Shown here: piece by piece, positions 9,240-17,706 of the stretch
How the letters are laid out: each line of letters starts with the position of its first letter
Position numbering within the stretch: position 1 is the stretch's first letter
Source: Streptomyces polyasparticus
GTDB lineage: Bacteria; Actinomycetota; Actinomycetes; Streptomycetales; Streptomycetaceae
Direction of reading: 5' to 3'
Assembly: GCF_014493765.1 (NCBI RefSeq)
Contig: NZ_JACTVJ010000005.1
Location: forward strand, 558,001-622,000
Length of the DNA: 64,000 nucleotides
Notes under the pieces: generated by a model
Databases searched by the model: none
What the model saw: only the letters and a program-made list of their open reading frames with translations
Told to the model about the DNA's origin: nothing
Position numbers and translations under genes: made by a program

Positions 9240-9765
9240 GGCGGGCCCGTCGGCGGGCGTGGCCGCTTCCGGCCCCGGGTCCGCCGACGTTCCGAGGCCG
9301 CGGAGGCCCCGGAGCGGCTTCGGCCGGACGGCGAGGACTCCGTGGTGACCTGGGAGACAGCCAAGGCCTGTCCCGGCTGGGGACGGAGCCGACCATGAGG
9401 GTTGCCGCTCTCGCGAGTGCCGGCGCCGACGAGCACCGGGCCGGCTGGATCCAAGCGGACGTGCATGGCGTTCACGTGACCGGACGGCGCAACAGTCTGC
9501 AGGCCTCCGGCCCGGGATCCGGAAGCACCTGTTCGTCGGGGTGCCGCGGAGATCTCGGCGCGGGCGCGACATCTCCCGCCTGATGCGGCGACAGGCCCTG
9601 TGGACGGGGACTTCAGGCACCGGAGGGGAGGACAGCCGGGCGCTCCGCGGCCTCCGTCGGCCGCGACACAAGGCACGTCATGCTACGCGCGTGGTTCCCG
9701 CGACGTTGACTAGGTGGTACACACAGGCGGGTTACATTCCTGTCCGCCAACAGGGAGTTGCCCGA
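9240..9765. other. 526-bp region without a supported gene
   Basis: A weak hairpin with arms GTCGGCGG/CCGCCGAC at 9249-9288 could terminate zapE. A 62-codon frame from 9395 to 9583 has GGAG six bases upstream but an odd Ser/Gly-rich product and no recognisable domain; I do not call it. TTGACT at 9706-9711 and TTACAT at 9732-9737 make a poorly spaced (20 bp) promoter candidate for the PhoX gene. Nothing else stands out. Confidence 0.5.
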
Positions 9766-11142
9766 ATGACCGAGAAAAGCATGTCCGCGTCCCGGCGCCA
9801 AGTCCTCGCCCGAGGTGGGGCGTTGGGTGCGGGAATCGCCTTCGCCGGTTCGCTCACCGAACTGTTCGCAGGGTCCGCCGCCGCCCACGGCAGGGGCGGC
9901 TACGGGCCGCTCGTGCCCGACCCGGCCGGCCTGCTCGATCTGCCCAAGGGCTTTACGTACAAGGTGCTTTCACGCGAGGGCGAGCCGCTGCGCTCGGGCG
10001 AGGGCAAGGTGCCCACGAACTTCGACGGCATGGCCGCCTTCGCCGGCAAGCGCGGCACGACCCACCTGGTCCGCAATCACGAGAACCGGCACACCGGCAA
10101 GATCGGCGTACCGGTGGTCGAGGGACTGACGTACGACCCGGCCGCGAAAGGCGGCTGTACGAACCTCACGCTCGACCGCCGGGGCAATGTCGTCGACGAG
10201 CGCGTCGGCATCGCCGGCACCGCCGTCAACTGCGCGGGCGGGCCCACCCCTTGGGGCACCTGGCTCACCTGCGAGGAGAACGAGGACAAGGCCGGCACCA
10301 ACGGCTACACCAAGGACCACGGCTTCATCTTCGAGGTGGACCCGGCCGACCCGCGGCGCACCGGTGCCGTGCCGCTCACCGCGATGGGCCGCTTCCAGCA
10401 CGAGGCGATCGCGGTCGACCCGCACCGCGGTGTGGTCTACGAGACCGAGGACGCCTTCCAGAAGCCCTTCGGACTCTTCTACCGGTTCCTGCCGGACAAG
10501 CCCGAGGGCGGGCGCGGTTCGCTGCGTGCGGGCGGCCGGCTGCAGGCGATGCGCGTGCCCGGCGTACCGGATCTCGCCTCCGTCCAGGAGACCGGGGCGA
10601 CCTTCGGGGGCATCGAGTGGGTCGACGTCCCCGACCCGCTGGCCGCCGAAACCCCCATCAGGCTGCAGGACTTCGGCCCGAAGGGCATCACGCACGCCCA
10701 GAAGCTGGAGGGCTGCTACTGGGGCGGACGCTCGGTCTACTTCGTGTCCAGCTACGCGCGCAGCCGCGAGGGTTCGGCCGGTGACCACTACGGCCAGATC
10801 TGGCGGTACGACCCCTCGTCGCGCCGCCTCACGCTGGTGATCGTCTTCGGCCCCGACACCGACATCCAGCTGCCCGGCGAGGAGCCGGACAACATCTGCC
10901 TCGCCCCCAGCGGCGGTCTGATGGTGTGCGAGGACGGTGAGGGCGCGCAGCATGTGTACGGCCTGACCCGGCGCGGCGAGGTGTATCCGATGGCCGGGAA
11001 CCGGCAGAACATCGGGACGCCCGAGGCGCCCGAGTGGGGCGAGTTCGCGGGCGTCACGTTCTCGCCGGACTACGCCACGATGTACGTCAACTGCTACACC
11101 CCCGGCACCACCTTCGCGGTGACGGGCCCCTGGCACTCGTAG
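9766..11142 (+). CDS. PhoX-like (DUF839) phosphatase, Tat-exported
   Basis: Probable extracellular phosphatase of the PhoX/DUF839 beta-propeller family, 458 aa. The N-terminus has a Tat signal: SRRQVLARGG followed by a hydrophobic stretch ending near AAA (about residue 40). Family features seen are NFDGMAAF, LVRNHEN, GGCTNL, TCEENEDK, and the late FSPDYATMYVNCYTPGTTF. In PhoX enzymes, acidic residues of this type hold iron and calcium, which fits the twin-arginine export of a folded metalloprotein. Start ATG 9766 with GGGAG upstream. A hairpin follows at 11153. No PHO box is evident upstream, so phosphate control is unproven. Confidence 0.9.
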   Translation: MTEKSMSASRRQVLARGGALGAGIAFAGSLTELFAGSAAAHGRGGYGPLVPDPAGLLDLPKGFTYKVLSREGEPLRSGEGKVPTNFDGMAAFAGKRGTTHLVRNHENRHTGKIGVPVVEGLTYDPAAKGGCTNLTLDRRGNVVDERVGIAGTAVNCAGGPTPWGTWLTCEENEDKAGTNGYTKDHGFIFEVDPADPRRTGAVPLTAMGRFQHEAIAVDPHRGVVYETEDAFQKPFGLFYRFLPDKPEGGRGSLRAGGRLQAMRVPGVPDLASVQETGATFGGIEWVDVPDPLAAETPIRLQDFGPKGITHAQKLEGCYWGGRSVYFVSSYARSREGSAGDHYGQIWRYDPSSRRLTLVIVFGPDTDIQLPGEEPDNICLAPSGGLMVCEDGEGAQHVYGLTRRGEVYPMAGNRQNIGTPEAPEWGEFAGVTFSPDYATMYVNCYTPGTTFAVTGPWHS

Positions 11143-11152
11143 GCGCCGGCGT

Positions 11153-11178
11153 GGGCGGGCTGTGGACGCAGCCCGCCC
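11153..11178 (+). terminator. Hairpin after the PhoX-like gene
   Basis: Perfect 10-bp stem GGGCGGGCTG/CAGCCCGCCC with a six-base loop starts 10 bases past the stop codon. There is no T-run, as is common for Streptomyces terminators. Confidence 0.7.
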
Positions 11179-11385
11179 CTCGGGCCCGGGACCACACCCG
11201 CCCCCTGGCCGGGACCCGGGACCATGGGACCTGCACTCTGAAGCCCTATGCGGACGCGATACGGGTCATAGGCCCCGCGACCCGCGCCGTCCGGCACGGA
11301 ATGCTCTACGGCGGCGGGTGCGCAGCGGTCGCGGTCGCCGCCGATCCGTCGCAGGATCGAGTGGACTGACGTAAGGGGTAAGGCC

Positions 11386-12441
11386 GTGGCGAAGAGCAAG
11401 GGCAAGAGCAAGGCGCTGAAGCCCGACAAGGCGGGCAGGGCGACCGGCGGGACCGAGAAGGCCAAGGTCACGGCCGGCGAAGCCAAGGTCAAGGCCGGCG
11501 AAGCCAAGGCGAAGACGGTGAAGGCGAAGGGCAAGGCGTCGACCGCGAAGGCCGCCGCGGCCAAGGCCAAAGCCCCGAAGGCCGGGAAGCCCGTGAAGGC
11601 CGCTCCGCTCTCCGAGCTCCTGCGCGTCCCCGAAGGCGAGCGCCTCGACCTCTCCGCGTACGACTCGCGCTCCACCCCCGCGGGCCCGGCGAACAAGGCC
11701 GAGGCCCTCGCCGACCTGGCCCGTATGGGTGAACGCCTCGCCGACCTCCAGGAGCGCCTCTACGCCGCGAGCACCTCGGGCGACCGGCGCCGCGTGCTGC
11801 TCGTGCTCCAGGGCATGGACACCAGCGGCAAGGGCGGCACGGTCAAGCACGTGATCGGTCTGTTCAACCCGTCCGGCTGCCGGATCAAGGCCTTCAAGGC
11901 GCCCACGCCCGAGGAGCAGAACCACCCGTTCCTGTGGCGGATCATGAAGGCGCTGCCCGAGCGCGGCGAGATCGGCATCTTCGACCGCTCGCACTACGAG
12001 GACGTCCTGATCGCCCGCGTCCGCGAGCTGGTCCCGCGCAGCCAGCTCGGCCGCCGCTACGGGCAGATCAACCGCTTCGAGAAGTCCCTGACGCACGACG
12101 GCGTCACGGTCATCAAGTGCTTCCTGCACATCAGCAACGAGGAGCAGCGCGGCCGGCTGCTCGAACGTCTCGACCGCCCCGACAAGCACTGGAAGTTCAA
12201 CCCGGGCGACATCGACGAGCGCGCCCTGTGGCCCGCGTACCAGGAGGCGTACGAGATCGCCCTGGAGCGCTGTTCGACGGAGGCGGCGCCGTGGTTCGTG
12301 ATCCCCTCGGACCGCAAGTGGTACCGCAACTGGGCCATCAGCAAGCTGCTGCTCGAGCACCTCGAAGCCCTGGACCCGCAGTACCCGAAGGCCGGCTTCG
12401 ATGTGGAGGAGTCCCGGGAGCGGCTGCTCAACGGGGAGTGA
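11386..12441 (+). CDS. PPK2-family polyphosphate kinase with lysine/alanine-rich N-terminal tail
   Basis: Polyphosphate:nucleotide phosphotransferase of the PPK2 family, 351 aa. The catalytic domain (about residues 80-345) has Walker A GMDTSGKGG (143-151), the lid region and FDRSHYEDVL, and the WKFNPGDIDER and SDRKWYRNWAI motifs. The first 71 residues are unusual: 21 lysines, rich in Ala, with repeats of AGEAKVKAGEAK type, resembling actinobacterial histone-H1-like tails. Such a tail could bind polyphosphate or nucleic acid; that is inference. GTG start 11386 with AAGGGG upstream. It follows the PhoX-like phosphatase, a loose phosphate-metabolism pairing. Confidence 0.93.
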   Translation: MAKSKGKSKALKPDKAGRATGGTEKAKVTAGEAKVKAGEAKAKTVKAKGKASTAKAAAAKAKAPKAGKPVKAAPLSELLRVPEGERLDLSAYDSRSTPAGPANKAEALADLARMGERLADLQERLYAASTSGDRRRVLLVLQGMDTSGKGGTVKHVIGLFNPSGCRIKAFKAPTPEEQNHPFLWRIMKALPERGEIGIFDRSHYEDVLIARVRELVPRSQLGRRYGQINRFEKSLTHDGVTVIKCFLHISNEEQRGRLLERLDRPDKHWKFNPGDIDERALWPAYQEAYEIALERCSTEAAPWFVIPSDRKWYRNWAISKLLLEHLEALDPQYPKAGFDVEESRERLLNGE

Positions 12442-12564
12442 CGGCCGGCTCCTCGGCGGACGACGCCTGAGACCTCGAAGACGCCGAGGACACCGAGCAC
12501 GCCGAGGAGCGGCCGCGGGCGCGAAATGAGCGGTTTATCCGATTTCACGGGTTACCGTCTGCGC

Positions 12565-13425
12565 GTGACGACCCTCACCGCTCGCGTACCCGCCTTTGCC
12601 GTCTGCGCGCTGCTCGCCGCCGTAACCGTCGCCGGGTGCGGCTCCGAGGCGGCGCCGAAGAAGTCCGAACCGCTCCCCTCCCCCAAGGCGAAGGCCTCGG
12701 GGCCGCCCACGCTCGCGCCCGGTCCGCAGGGACTCGCGCCCGTGTTCAAGAACGGGGTGCGGAGCGAGAAGGTGGTCGCGCTGACCTTCGACGCGGACAT
12801 GACCGCGGACCAGGGGAAGCGGGCCGCGCGCGGCGAGCGGTTCGACAATCCGGAGCTGATCCGGACGCTCAAGCAGTACAAGGTGCCGGCGACCGTGTTC
12901 ATGACGGGCCGCTGGGCCGAGGAGTACCCGGCCCAGGCCAAGGCCATCGGCGCGGACCCGCTCTTCGAGGTCGCCAACCACTCGTACAGCCATTACGCCT
13001 TCACCAAGGACTGCTACGGCCTGCCGACCATCGCGCCGAAGGACATGAAGGCCGATGTGGAGCGGGCGTTCAAGGCCTTCGAGAAGGCGGGCGTGGCCGA
13101 CGCCGTGCCCTACTTCCGCTTCCCCGGCGGGTGCTACGACCGTACGGCGCTGCGCGCGCTCGCGGCCGGCGGCGTGACGGCCGTGCAGTGGGACGTGGTG
13201 AGCGGGGACGCGTTCGCCACGGACGCGGACGCGGTGGCGGCGGATGTGCTCGGCGGGGTCAGGCCCGGCTCGGTGGTCGTCATGCACTGCACCCGCAGCG
13301 CGGCGCCCGCGACCGAGAAGGCGATCCGCACGATCGTGCCGGAGCTGCGCAAGCAGGGCTACCGCTTCGTACGGGTGTCGGAGCTGATCGGGGCGGCGGG
13401 GCCCGCCGCGGGCCCCGCGCGCTGA
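12565..13425 (+). CDS. Polysaccharide deacetylase (NodB homology) lipoprotein
   Basis: Cell-surface carbohydrate deacetylase of the CE4/NodB family, 286 aa. A lipobox TVAGC (Cys25) follows a short hydrophobic signal, then a Pro-rich linker. NodB motifs are TFDADM (catalytic base and metal Asp at 76 and 78), NHSYSHY (metal His139 and His143), RFPGGCYD, the WDVVSGD segment and VVMH near the end, so all catalytic positions are present. Likely acts on peptidoglycan or another GlcNAc polymer. The GTG at 12565 is preferred for signal-peptide length, but its Shine-Dalgarno is poor; an ATG 39 bases upstream is the alternative. Confidence 0.9.
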   Translation: MTTLTARVPAFAVCALLAAVTVAGCGSEAAPKKSEPLPSPKAKASGPPTLAPGPQGLAPVFKNGVRSEKVVALTFDADMTADQGKRAARGERFDNPELIRTLKQYKVPATVFMTGRWAEEYPAQAKAIGADPLFEVANHSYSHYAFTKDCYGLPTIAPKDMKADVERAFKAFEKAGVADAVPYFRFPGGCYDRTALRALAAGGVTAVQWDVVSGDAFATDADAVAADVLGGVRPGSVVVMHCTRSAAPATEKAIRTIVPELRKQGYRFVRVSELIGAAGPAAGPAR

Positions 13426-13448
13426 ACCGGCCGCCGCACACGGCGCTC

Positions 13449-14783
13449 TCAGGTGTGCAGCGCCGGCATCCGGTCCGGGGCTGGGCAGATGCGCAGGCCG
13501 GTGTGGTCGAAGACGTAAAGCCGCTCCAGATCGACCAGGAGCGGGACGTGACCGCCGACGCGTACGCGGTGTTCGGGGCCGGAACGCAGGACCAGATCGC
13601 CGGCTGCCGTCGTACGGCGTTCCGGTGGCACCGCGGCCGGCTGCTGCGCCGGACCGGGCGCTGAACTCCTGGACACCACAACGGAGTTCACGCGGTGCAG
13701 GGCCCGGTCGATCCAGGGCCTGCGGGCCGGGCGCGCGGGGCCGGCGTCCACGGCGGGCCGGGAGGATTCCAGGTCGGGAACGACGGCCCGCCGGGAGCCG
13801 GTGTTCAGATGAACGAGCACCTCGTGCCCCAGATACTCCACATGCTCCACGATTCCGCCGATCGCGGCCTCGCCCGGCCGCGCCTGGCTCGGCGGCCCGA
13901 TCCTTACGGCCTCGGGGCGCAGGCCCACGATCACCGGACGTCCCTGCTGGATACGGAGCAGCTGGTGGTCGGTGGTCAACGGCTGGGGCAGACACAGGCG
14001 TTGACGGCCGAGATCCAGAGCCATGGGGCCGTCGAGCGGGGCGTGGACCACGCCCTCCAGGAGGTTGATGCGCGGGGTGCCGACGAAGGCCGCCACGAAG
14101 ACGTTCGCCGGGCGTGCGTACAGCTCGCGGGGCGGGCTCGCCTGCTGGAGCACACCGTCGCGCATGACCGCGACACGGTCGCCGAGCGACATCGCCTCGG
14201 CCTGATCATGTGTCACATAGACGGTGGTGACGCCGAGTTCGGCGACGATACGGGCGATCTCGGCGCGCAGATGGCCGCGGAGTTTGGCGTCCAGGCTGGA
14301 CAGCGGCTCGTCGAGCAGGAACACCGAGGGCCGGCGGGAGATCGCCCGGCCCATCGCCACGCGCTGGCGCTCGCCGCCGGACATCTGGGCGGGCAGGCGT
14401 TCCAGGAGGTCCTCGATGGCGAGCATCCGTGCGGTGGTTCGCACCTCGTCGTCATGGTCGGTCGAGGGGTCCCTGAGCCGCAGCGGGAATGCGATGTTCT
14501 CGCGGGTGGTCATGGACGGGTACAGCGCGAAGCTCTGGAACACCATCGCGATGTCCCGTTCGCGAGGCAGCACATCGCTCGCGGGTTCGCCGCCGAGCAG
14601 CAGCTCGCCCTCGGTGATGTCCTCCAGGCCCGCGATCATGCGCAGGACGGTGGACTTGCCGCAGCCCGAAGGTCCGAGCAGCACCAGGAACTCGCCGGGC
14701 TCCACGGTCAGGGAGACCCGGCGCACGGCGTACGTATCGCCGTATCTCTTGCTCACTTCGCGCAACTCGATGGCTCTGCTCAT
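13449..14783 (-). CDS. Sugar ABC transporter ATP-binding subunit (MsiK/UgpC type)
   Basis: Cytoplasmic ATPase that powers the permease pair encoded upstream, 444 aa. Walker A GPSGCGKST (37-45), Q-loop VFQSFALYP, signature MSGGERQ (134-140), Walker B VFLLDEP (154-160), H-loop VTHDQAEA. The C-terminal third is the MalK-type OB/TOBE region (VGLRPEAVRI), with an extended Pro/Arg-rich insertion before the end. ATG 14783 chosen over 14825, which lacks a ribosome site. Many Streptomyces sugar importers share one MsiK ATPase encoded elsewhere; a dedicated copy inside the operon is notable. A stem-loop separates it from the GH13 gene. Confidence 0.93.
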   Translation of the reverse strand: MSRAIELREVSKRYGDTYAVRRVSLTVEPGEFLVLLGPSGCGKSTVLRMIAGLEDITEGELLLGGEPASDVLPRERDIAMVFQSFALYPSMTTRENIAFPLRLRDPSTDHDDEVRTTARMLAIEDLLERLPAQMSGGERQRVAMGRAISRRPSVFLLDEPLSSLDAKLRGHLRAEIARIVAELGVTTVYVTHDQAEAMSLGDRVAVMRDGVLQQASPPRELYARPANVFVAAFVGTPRINLLEGVVHAPLDGPMALDLGRQRLCLPQPLTTDHQLLRIQQGRPVIVGLRPEAVRIGPPSQARPGEAAIGGIVEHVEYLGHEVLVHLNTGSRRAVVPDLESSRPAVDAGPARPARRPWIDRALHRVNSVVVSRSSAPGPAQQPAAVPPERRTTAAGDLVLRSGPEHRVRVGGHVPLLVDLERLYVFDHTGLRICPAPDRMPALHT

Positions 14784-14851
14784 GGAGGTCCGCCTGGAGT
14801 CGAAGGGGCCTTGCGACGGGGGCATTTCGTGAGCGGAACAGGGGGGTACGG

Positions 14852-14893
14852 CGAGCCCGGCCCCGGCCTCCCCACCAGGCGGGGCCGGGCTCG
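14852..14893 (-). terminator. Intercistronic stem-loop between GH13 gene and ABC ATPase gene
   Basis: A perfect 13-bp stem (CGAGCCCGGCCCC paired with GGGGCCGGGCTCG, 16-base loop) lies between the glucosidase stop and the ATPase start on the minus strand. It may reduce read-through or stabilise the upstream message. No T-run is seen. Confidence 0.55.
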
Positions 14894-14910
14894 TCCGCCG
14901 GCGGGTCAGG

Positions 14911-16539
14911 TCACCGGCGGAGCCATACCGCCGTATCGGACGGCAGTCGTCCGTCGGCGTCCAAGGGGCCGCTGGCGAGGAGGAGTTCCTCGTACGGCGG
15001 CAGGGCGGCCGGGGCGGTGGAGAGGTTCACGACGCACACCAGGCCGTCGGTGCGAGCGAAGGCGAGGACGCCGTCGTCGGCGGGCAGCCAGGTCATCGGG
15101 CCGTCGCCGAAGCCGCGCACCGAGCGGCGCAGCCGGAGCGCCGTGCGGTACAGGCCGAGCATCGAGTCCGGGTCGGCGCTCTGCCGGTCCACCGCGTACT
15201 GCGCCCAGTCCGCGGGCTGCGGCAGCCACGGTTCCGCGTCCGCGCCGAATCCGCTGTGCGGTTCGCCGGACGCCCACGGCAGCGGGACGCGGCAGCCGTC
15301 GCGGCCCGGGTCGGTGCCGCCGGAGCGGAAGTGCATCGGGTCCTGGATGCGGTCGAGCGGGATGTCGGCCTCGGGCAGGCCCAACTCCTCGCCCTGGTAC
15401 AGGTATACGGAGCCGGGCAGGGCCAGCGTGAGCAGGGCGGCCGCGCGGGCGCGGCGGGTGCCGAGCTCCAGGTCGGTGGGGGTGCCGAAGGCCTTGGTGT
15501 CGAAGTCGAACGCCGTGTCCTCGCGGCCGTAGCGGGTGACCGTACGGGTCACGTCGTGGTTGCACAGGACCCAGGTGGCCGGGGCCCTGACGGGCGCGTG
15601 CTCGGCGAGGGTGTCGTCGATGGTGCGGCGCAGGCGGTCCGCGTCCCAGGGGCAGGCGAGGAAGTTGAAGTTGAAGGCGGTGTGCAGCTCGTCGGGGCGC
15701 AGGTAGCGGGCGAACCGCTCGCTGTCGGGCAGCCAGACCTCGCCGACGAAGATGCCGCCGTACTCGTCGGCTATCGCCCGCCAGGAGCGGTAGATGTCGT
15801 GGATCTCGTCCTGGTCGATGTACGGGTGCGGGTCGACGCCCTCCGTGAAGTCGGGCAGGTCCGGGTGTTTGGTGAGCAGGGCGGCCGAGTCGATACGGAC
15901 GCCGGCCACGCCGCGTTCGAACCAGAAGCGCAGGACGTCCTCGTGTTCGCGGCGGACCTCGGGGTGCGACCAGTTGAGGTCGGGCTGCTCGGGGGCGAAC
16001 AGGTGCAGGTACCACTCGCCGTCGGGGACGCGGGTCCAGGTGTCGCCGGCGAACTGGGACGGCCAGTTGTTGGGCGGCAGTTCACCGTTCTCGCCGCGTC
16101 CGGGGCGGAAGTGGAAGCGCTCCCGCTCCGCGCTGCCGGGGCCTGCTTCGAGGGCGGCCTGGAACCAGGGGTGCTGGTCGGAGAGGTGGTTGGGGACGAT
16201 GTCGACGATCGTCCTGATCCCGTACTCTGCGGCCTCCGAGATCAGCTTCTCGGCCTCGTCGAGGGTGCCGAAGGCGGGGTCGATGGTGCGGTAGTCGGCC
16301 ACGTCGTAGCCGCCGTCGACCAGGGGCGAGAGATACCAGGGCGTGAACCACACGGCGTCCACGCCGAGTTGGGCGAGGTACGGCAGGTTCGCACGGACGC
16401 CCGCGAGGTCTCCTGTGCCGTCGCCGTCGCCGTCCGCGAAGCTGCGTGGGTAGACCTGGTAGATGACGGCGTCACGCCACCAGTCGTCGGTGGTGCGGGA
16501 CGGCCCATCGTCGGTGCGGGACGATTCAACAACTGCCAC
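14911..16539 (-). CDS. GH13 alpha-glucosidase (oligo-1,6-/alpha-glucosidase type)
   Basis: Cytoplasmic (no signal peptide) alpha-glucosidase of the GH13 family, 542 aa, expected to cleave imported oligosaccharides to glucose. TIM-barrel signatures: IVDIVPNH (111-118), GVRIDSAALL with nucleophile D217, FVGEVWLPD with acid/base E267, LCNHDVTRT with D329. The short beta-2 YQVYPRSFADGDGDGTGDL region fits the oligo-1,6-glucosidase/alpha-glucosidase subgroup. GTG at 16539 with AAAGGACCTCCC upstream. It follows the two permease genes in the same direction, consistent with use of the sugar imported by that transporter; bond specificity (alpha-1,3 versus 1,4/1,6) cannot be read from sequence alone. 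Confidence 0.93.
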   Translation of the reverse strand: MAVVESSRTDDGPSRTTDDWWRDAVIYQVYPRSFADGDGDGTGDLAGVRANLPYLAQLGVDAVWFTPWYLSPLVDGGYDVADYRTIDPAFGTLDEAEKLISEAAEYGIRTIVDIVPNHLSDQHPWFQAALEAGPGSAERERFHFRPGRGENGELPPNNWPSQFAGDTWTRVPDGEWYLHLFAPEQPDLNWSHPEVRREHEDVLRFWFERGVAGVRIDSAALLTKHPDLPDFTEGVDPHPYIDQDEIHDIYRSWRAIADEYGGIFVGEVWLPDSERFARYLRPDELHTAFNFNFLACPWDADRLRRTIDDTLAEHAPVRAPATWVLCNHDVTRTVTRYGREDTAFDFDTKAFGTPTDLELGTRRARAAALLTLALPGSVYLYQGEELGLPEADIPLDRIQDPMHFRSGGTDPGRDGCRVPLPWASGEPHSGFGADAEPWLPQPADWAQYAVDRQSADPDSMLGLYRTALRLRRSVRGFGDGPMTWLPADDGVLAFARTDGLVCVVNLSTAPAALPPYEELLLASGPLDADGRLPSDTAVWLRR

Positions 16540-16563
16540 GGGAGGTCCTTTCGGGCAGGTGGG

Positions 16564-16615
16564 ACTCCGCCGCCGGTCGTAGCGGGGGCATGGAGGTGCC
16601 GACCGGCGGCGGAGT
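16564..16615. terminator. Large stem-loop between permease and GH13 genes
   Basis: ACTCCGCCGCCGGTCG (16564-16579) pairs perfectly over 16 bp with 16600-16615 around a 20-base loop. It sits between the second permease and the GH13 gene, so it may be an attenuator or mRNA stabiliser that tunes the transporter-to-enzyme ratio. Confidence 0.6.
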
Positions 16616-16700
16616 GCTTTTCGGAGAGGGGTGCTGTCGTCGAGGGCCGGTGCCGGCGGCCCTGGAGGCTGGTGCGGATCGGCCGTAGCGGCTGTGGGAG

Positions 16701-17702
16701 TCAGCCCTTGAGGCTGCCTGCGGTGAGGCCCGCCATGATGCTGCGCTGGAAGAAGAAGAACACGATGATCATCGGGATGCTCGCGATCACCAGACCGGCC
16801 ATGATCTGGTTCTGGCTGACGGCTCCCGCGGTCTGCGACAGACCCACGCTCAGCGTCATCTTCTCGCTGTCCGGCAGGACGAGCAGCGGCCAGAGGAAGT
16901 CCTTGAACACCATCACGATGGTGAAGATGGAGACCACACCGAGGATGGGCCGCGAGATCGGCAGGATGATCGAGACGAGCACCCGCCAGGGCGGTACGCC
17001 GTCGATCTCGGCCGCTTCGAGGATCTCGTCGGGAATCGAGTCGAAGAACCGCTTGAGCAGGAAGATGTTGAACCCGTTGGCGGCCACCGGGAACCAGATC
17101 GCCCAGGGCGAGTTGAGCAGCTGCCAGCCGAAGATCGGCACGTCGGTGACGGTGACGTACGCCGGGATCATCACCACGATCGGCGGGATCATCAGCGTGG
17201 CCAGCATCGCGCCGAGGATCGCGTTGCCGAACATCGGCCGGAGCTTGGACAGGGCGTAGGCGGCGGTGACGTCGACGGCGAGAGCGAAGAGCCAGGCGCC
17301 GATCGCGTAGTAGAGGGTGTTCTGCAGGAGCGTGCCGATGTCGAAGAGCTCCCAGGCGTCCGAGAACACGGAGAAGTCAGGGTTCTCGGGCCACAGGGTC
17401 GGCGGCATCTGGGCGATCTCCTCGCCCGACTTCATCGCGCCCGTGACCATCCAGTACAGCGGGAAGACGAAGACCAGGGTGAAGACGGTGAGGACGGCCG
17501 CGAGGACGGCCCAGTAGATCCTCGTCCCCCAGCGGGACTTGAGCTCGAGCGGCGAGACGATGGTGCGCGCGTGGCCGTCGGCCCAGGCGGCGCGGCGGCG
17601 CGGCTTCTTCCTGGTGCGTACGGAGGGCGGGGTCACCTTGCGGGTCTCATCTGCCGTGTCCCGGTGGGCTGTTGTGTGCACGGTGTGGGTGGTGTCGGTC
17701 AC
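16701..17702 (-). CDS. Sugar ABC transporter permease (MalG type)
   Basis: Membrane subunit of the carbohydrate importer, 333 aa. A basic cytosolic N-terminus of about 55 residues precedes six predicted membrane helices starting at YWAVLAAVLTVFTLVFVFPLYW. The ATPase-contact EAA loop reads EAAEIDGVPPWRVLVSIILPISRP, matching the MalG group. GTG at 17702 with AAGAGGTAG upstream, only four bases after the stop of the MalF-type gene, so translation is probably coupled. Confidence 0.94.
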   Translation of the reverse strand: MTDTTHTVHTTAHRDTADETRKVTPPSVRTRKKPRRRAAWADGHARTIVSPLELKSRWGTRIYWAVLAAVLTVFTLVFVFPLYWMVTGAMKSGEEIAQMPPTLWPENPDFSVFSDAWELFDIGTLLQNTLYYAIGAWLFALAVDVTAAYALSKLRPMFGNAILGAMLATLMIPPIVVMIPAYVTVTDVPIFGWQLLNSPWAIWFPVAANGFNIFLLKRFFDSIPDEILEAAEIDGVPPWRVLVSIILPISRPILGVVSIFTIVMVFKDFLWPLLVLPDSEKMTLSVGLSQTAGAVSQNQIMAGLVIASIPMIIVFFFFQRSIMAGLTAGSLKG

Positions 17703-17706
17703 GGGC

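Noticed and set aside
9395-9583. 62-codon frame with GGAG six bases upstream, in the 9.2-9.8 kb gap
   Set aside because: No homology visible, Ser/Gly-rich end, no promoter; too weak to call.
9706-9737. TTGACT...TTACAT as a promoter for the PhoX-like gene
   Set aside because: Spacing of 20 bp is outside the normal range; kept only as a remark in the gap entry.
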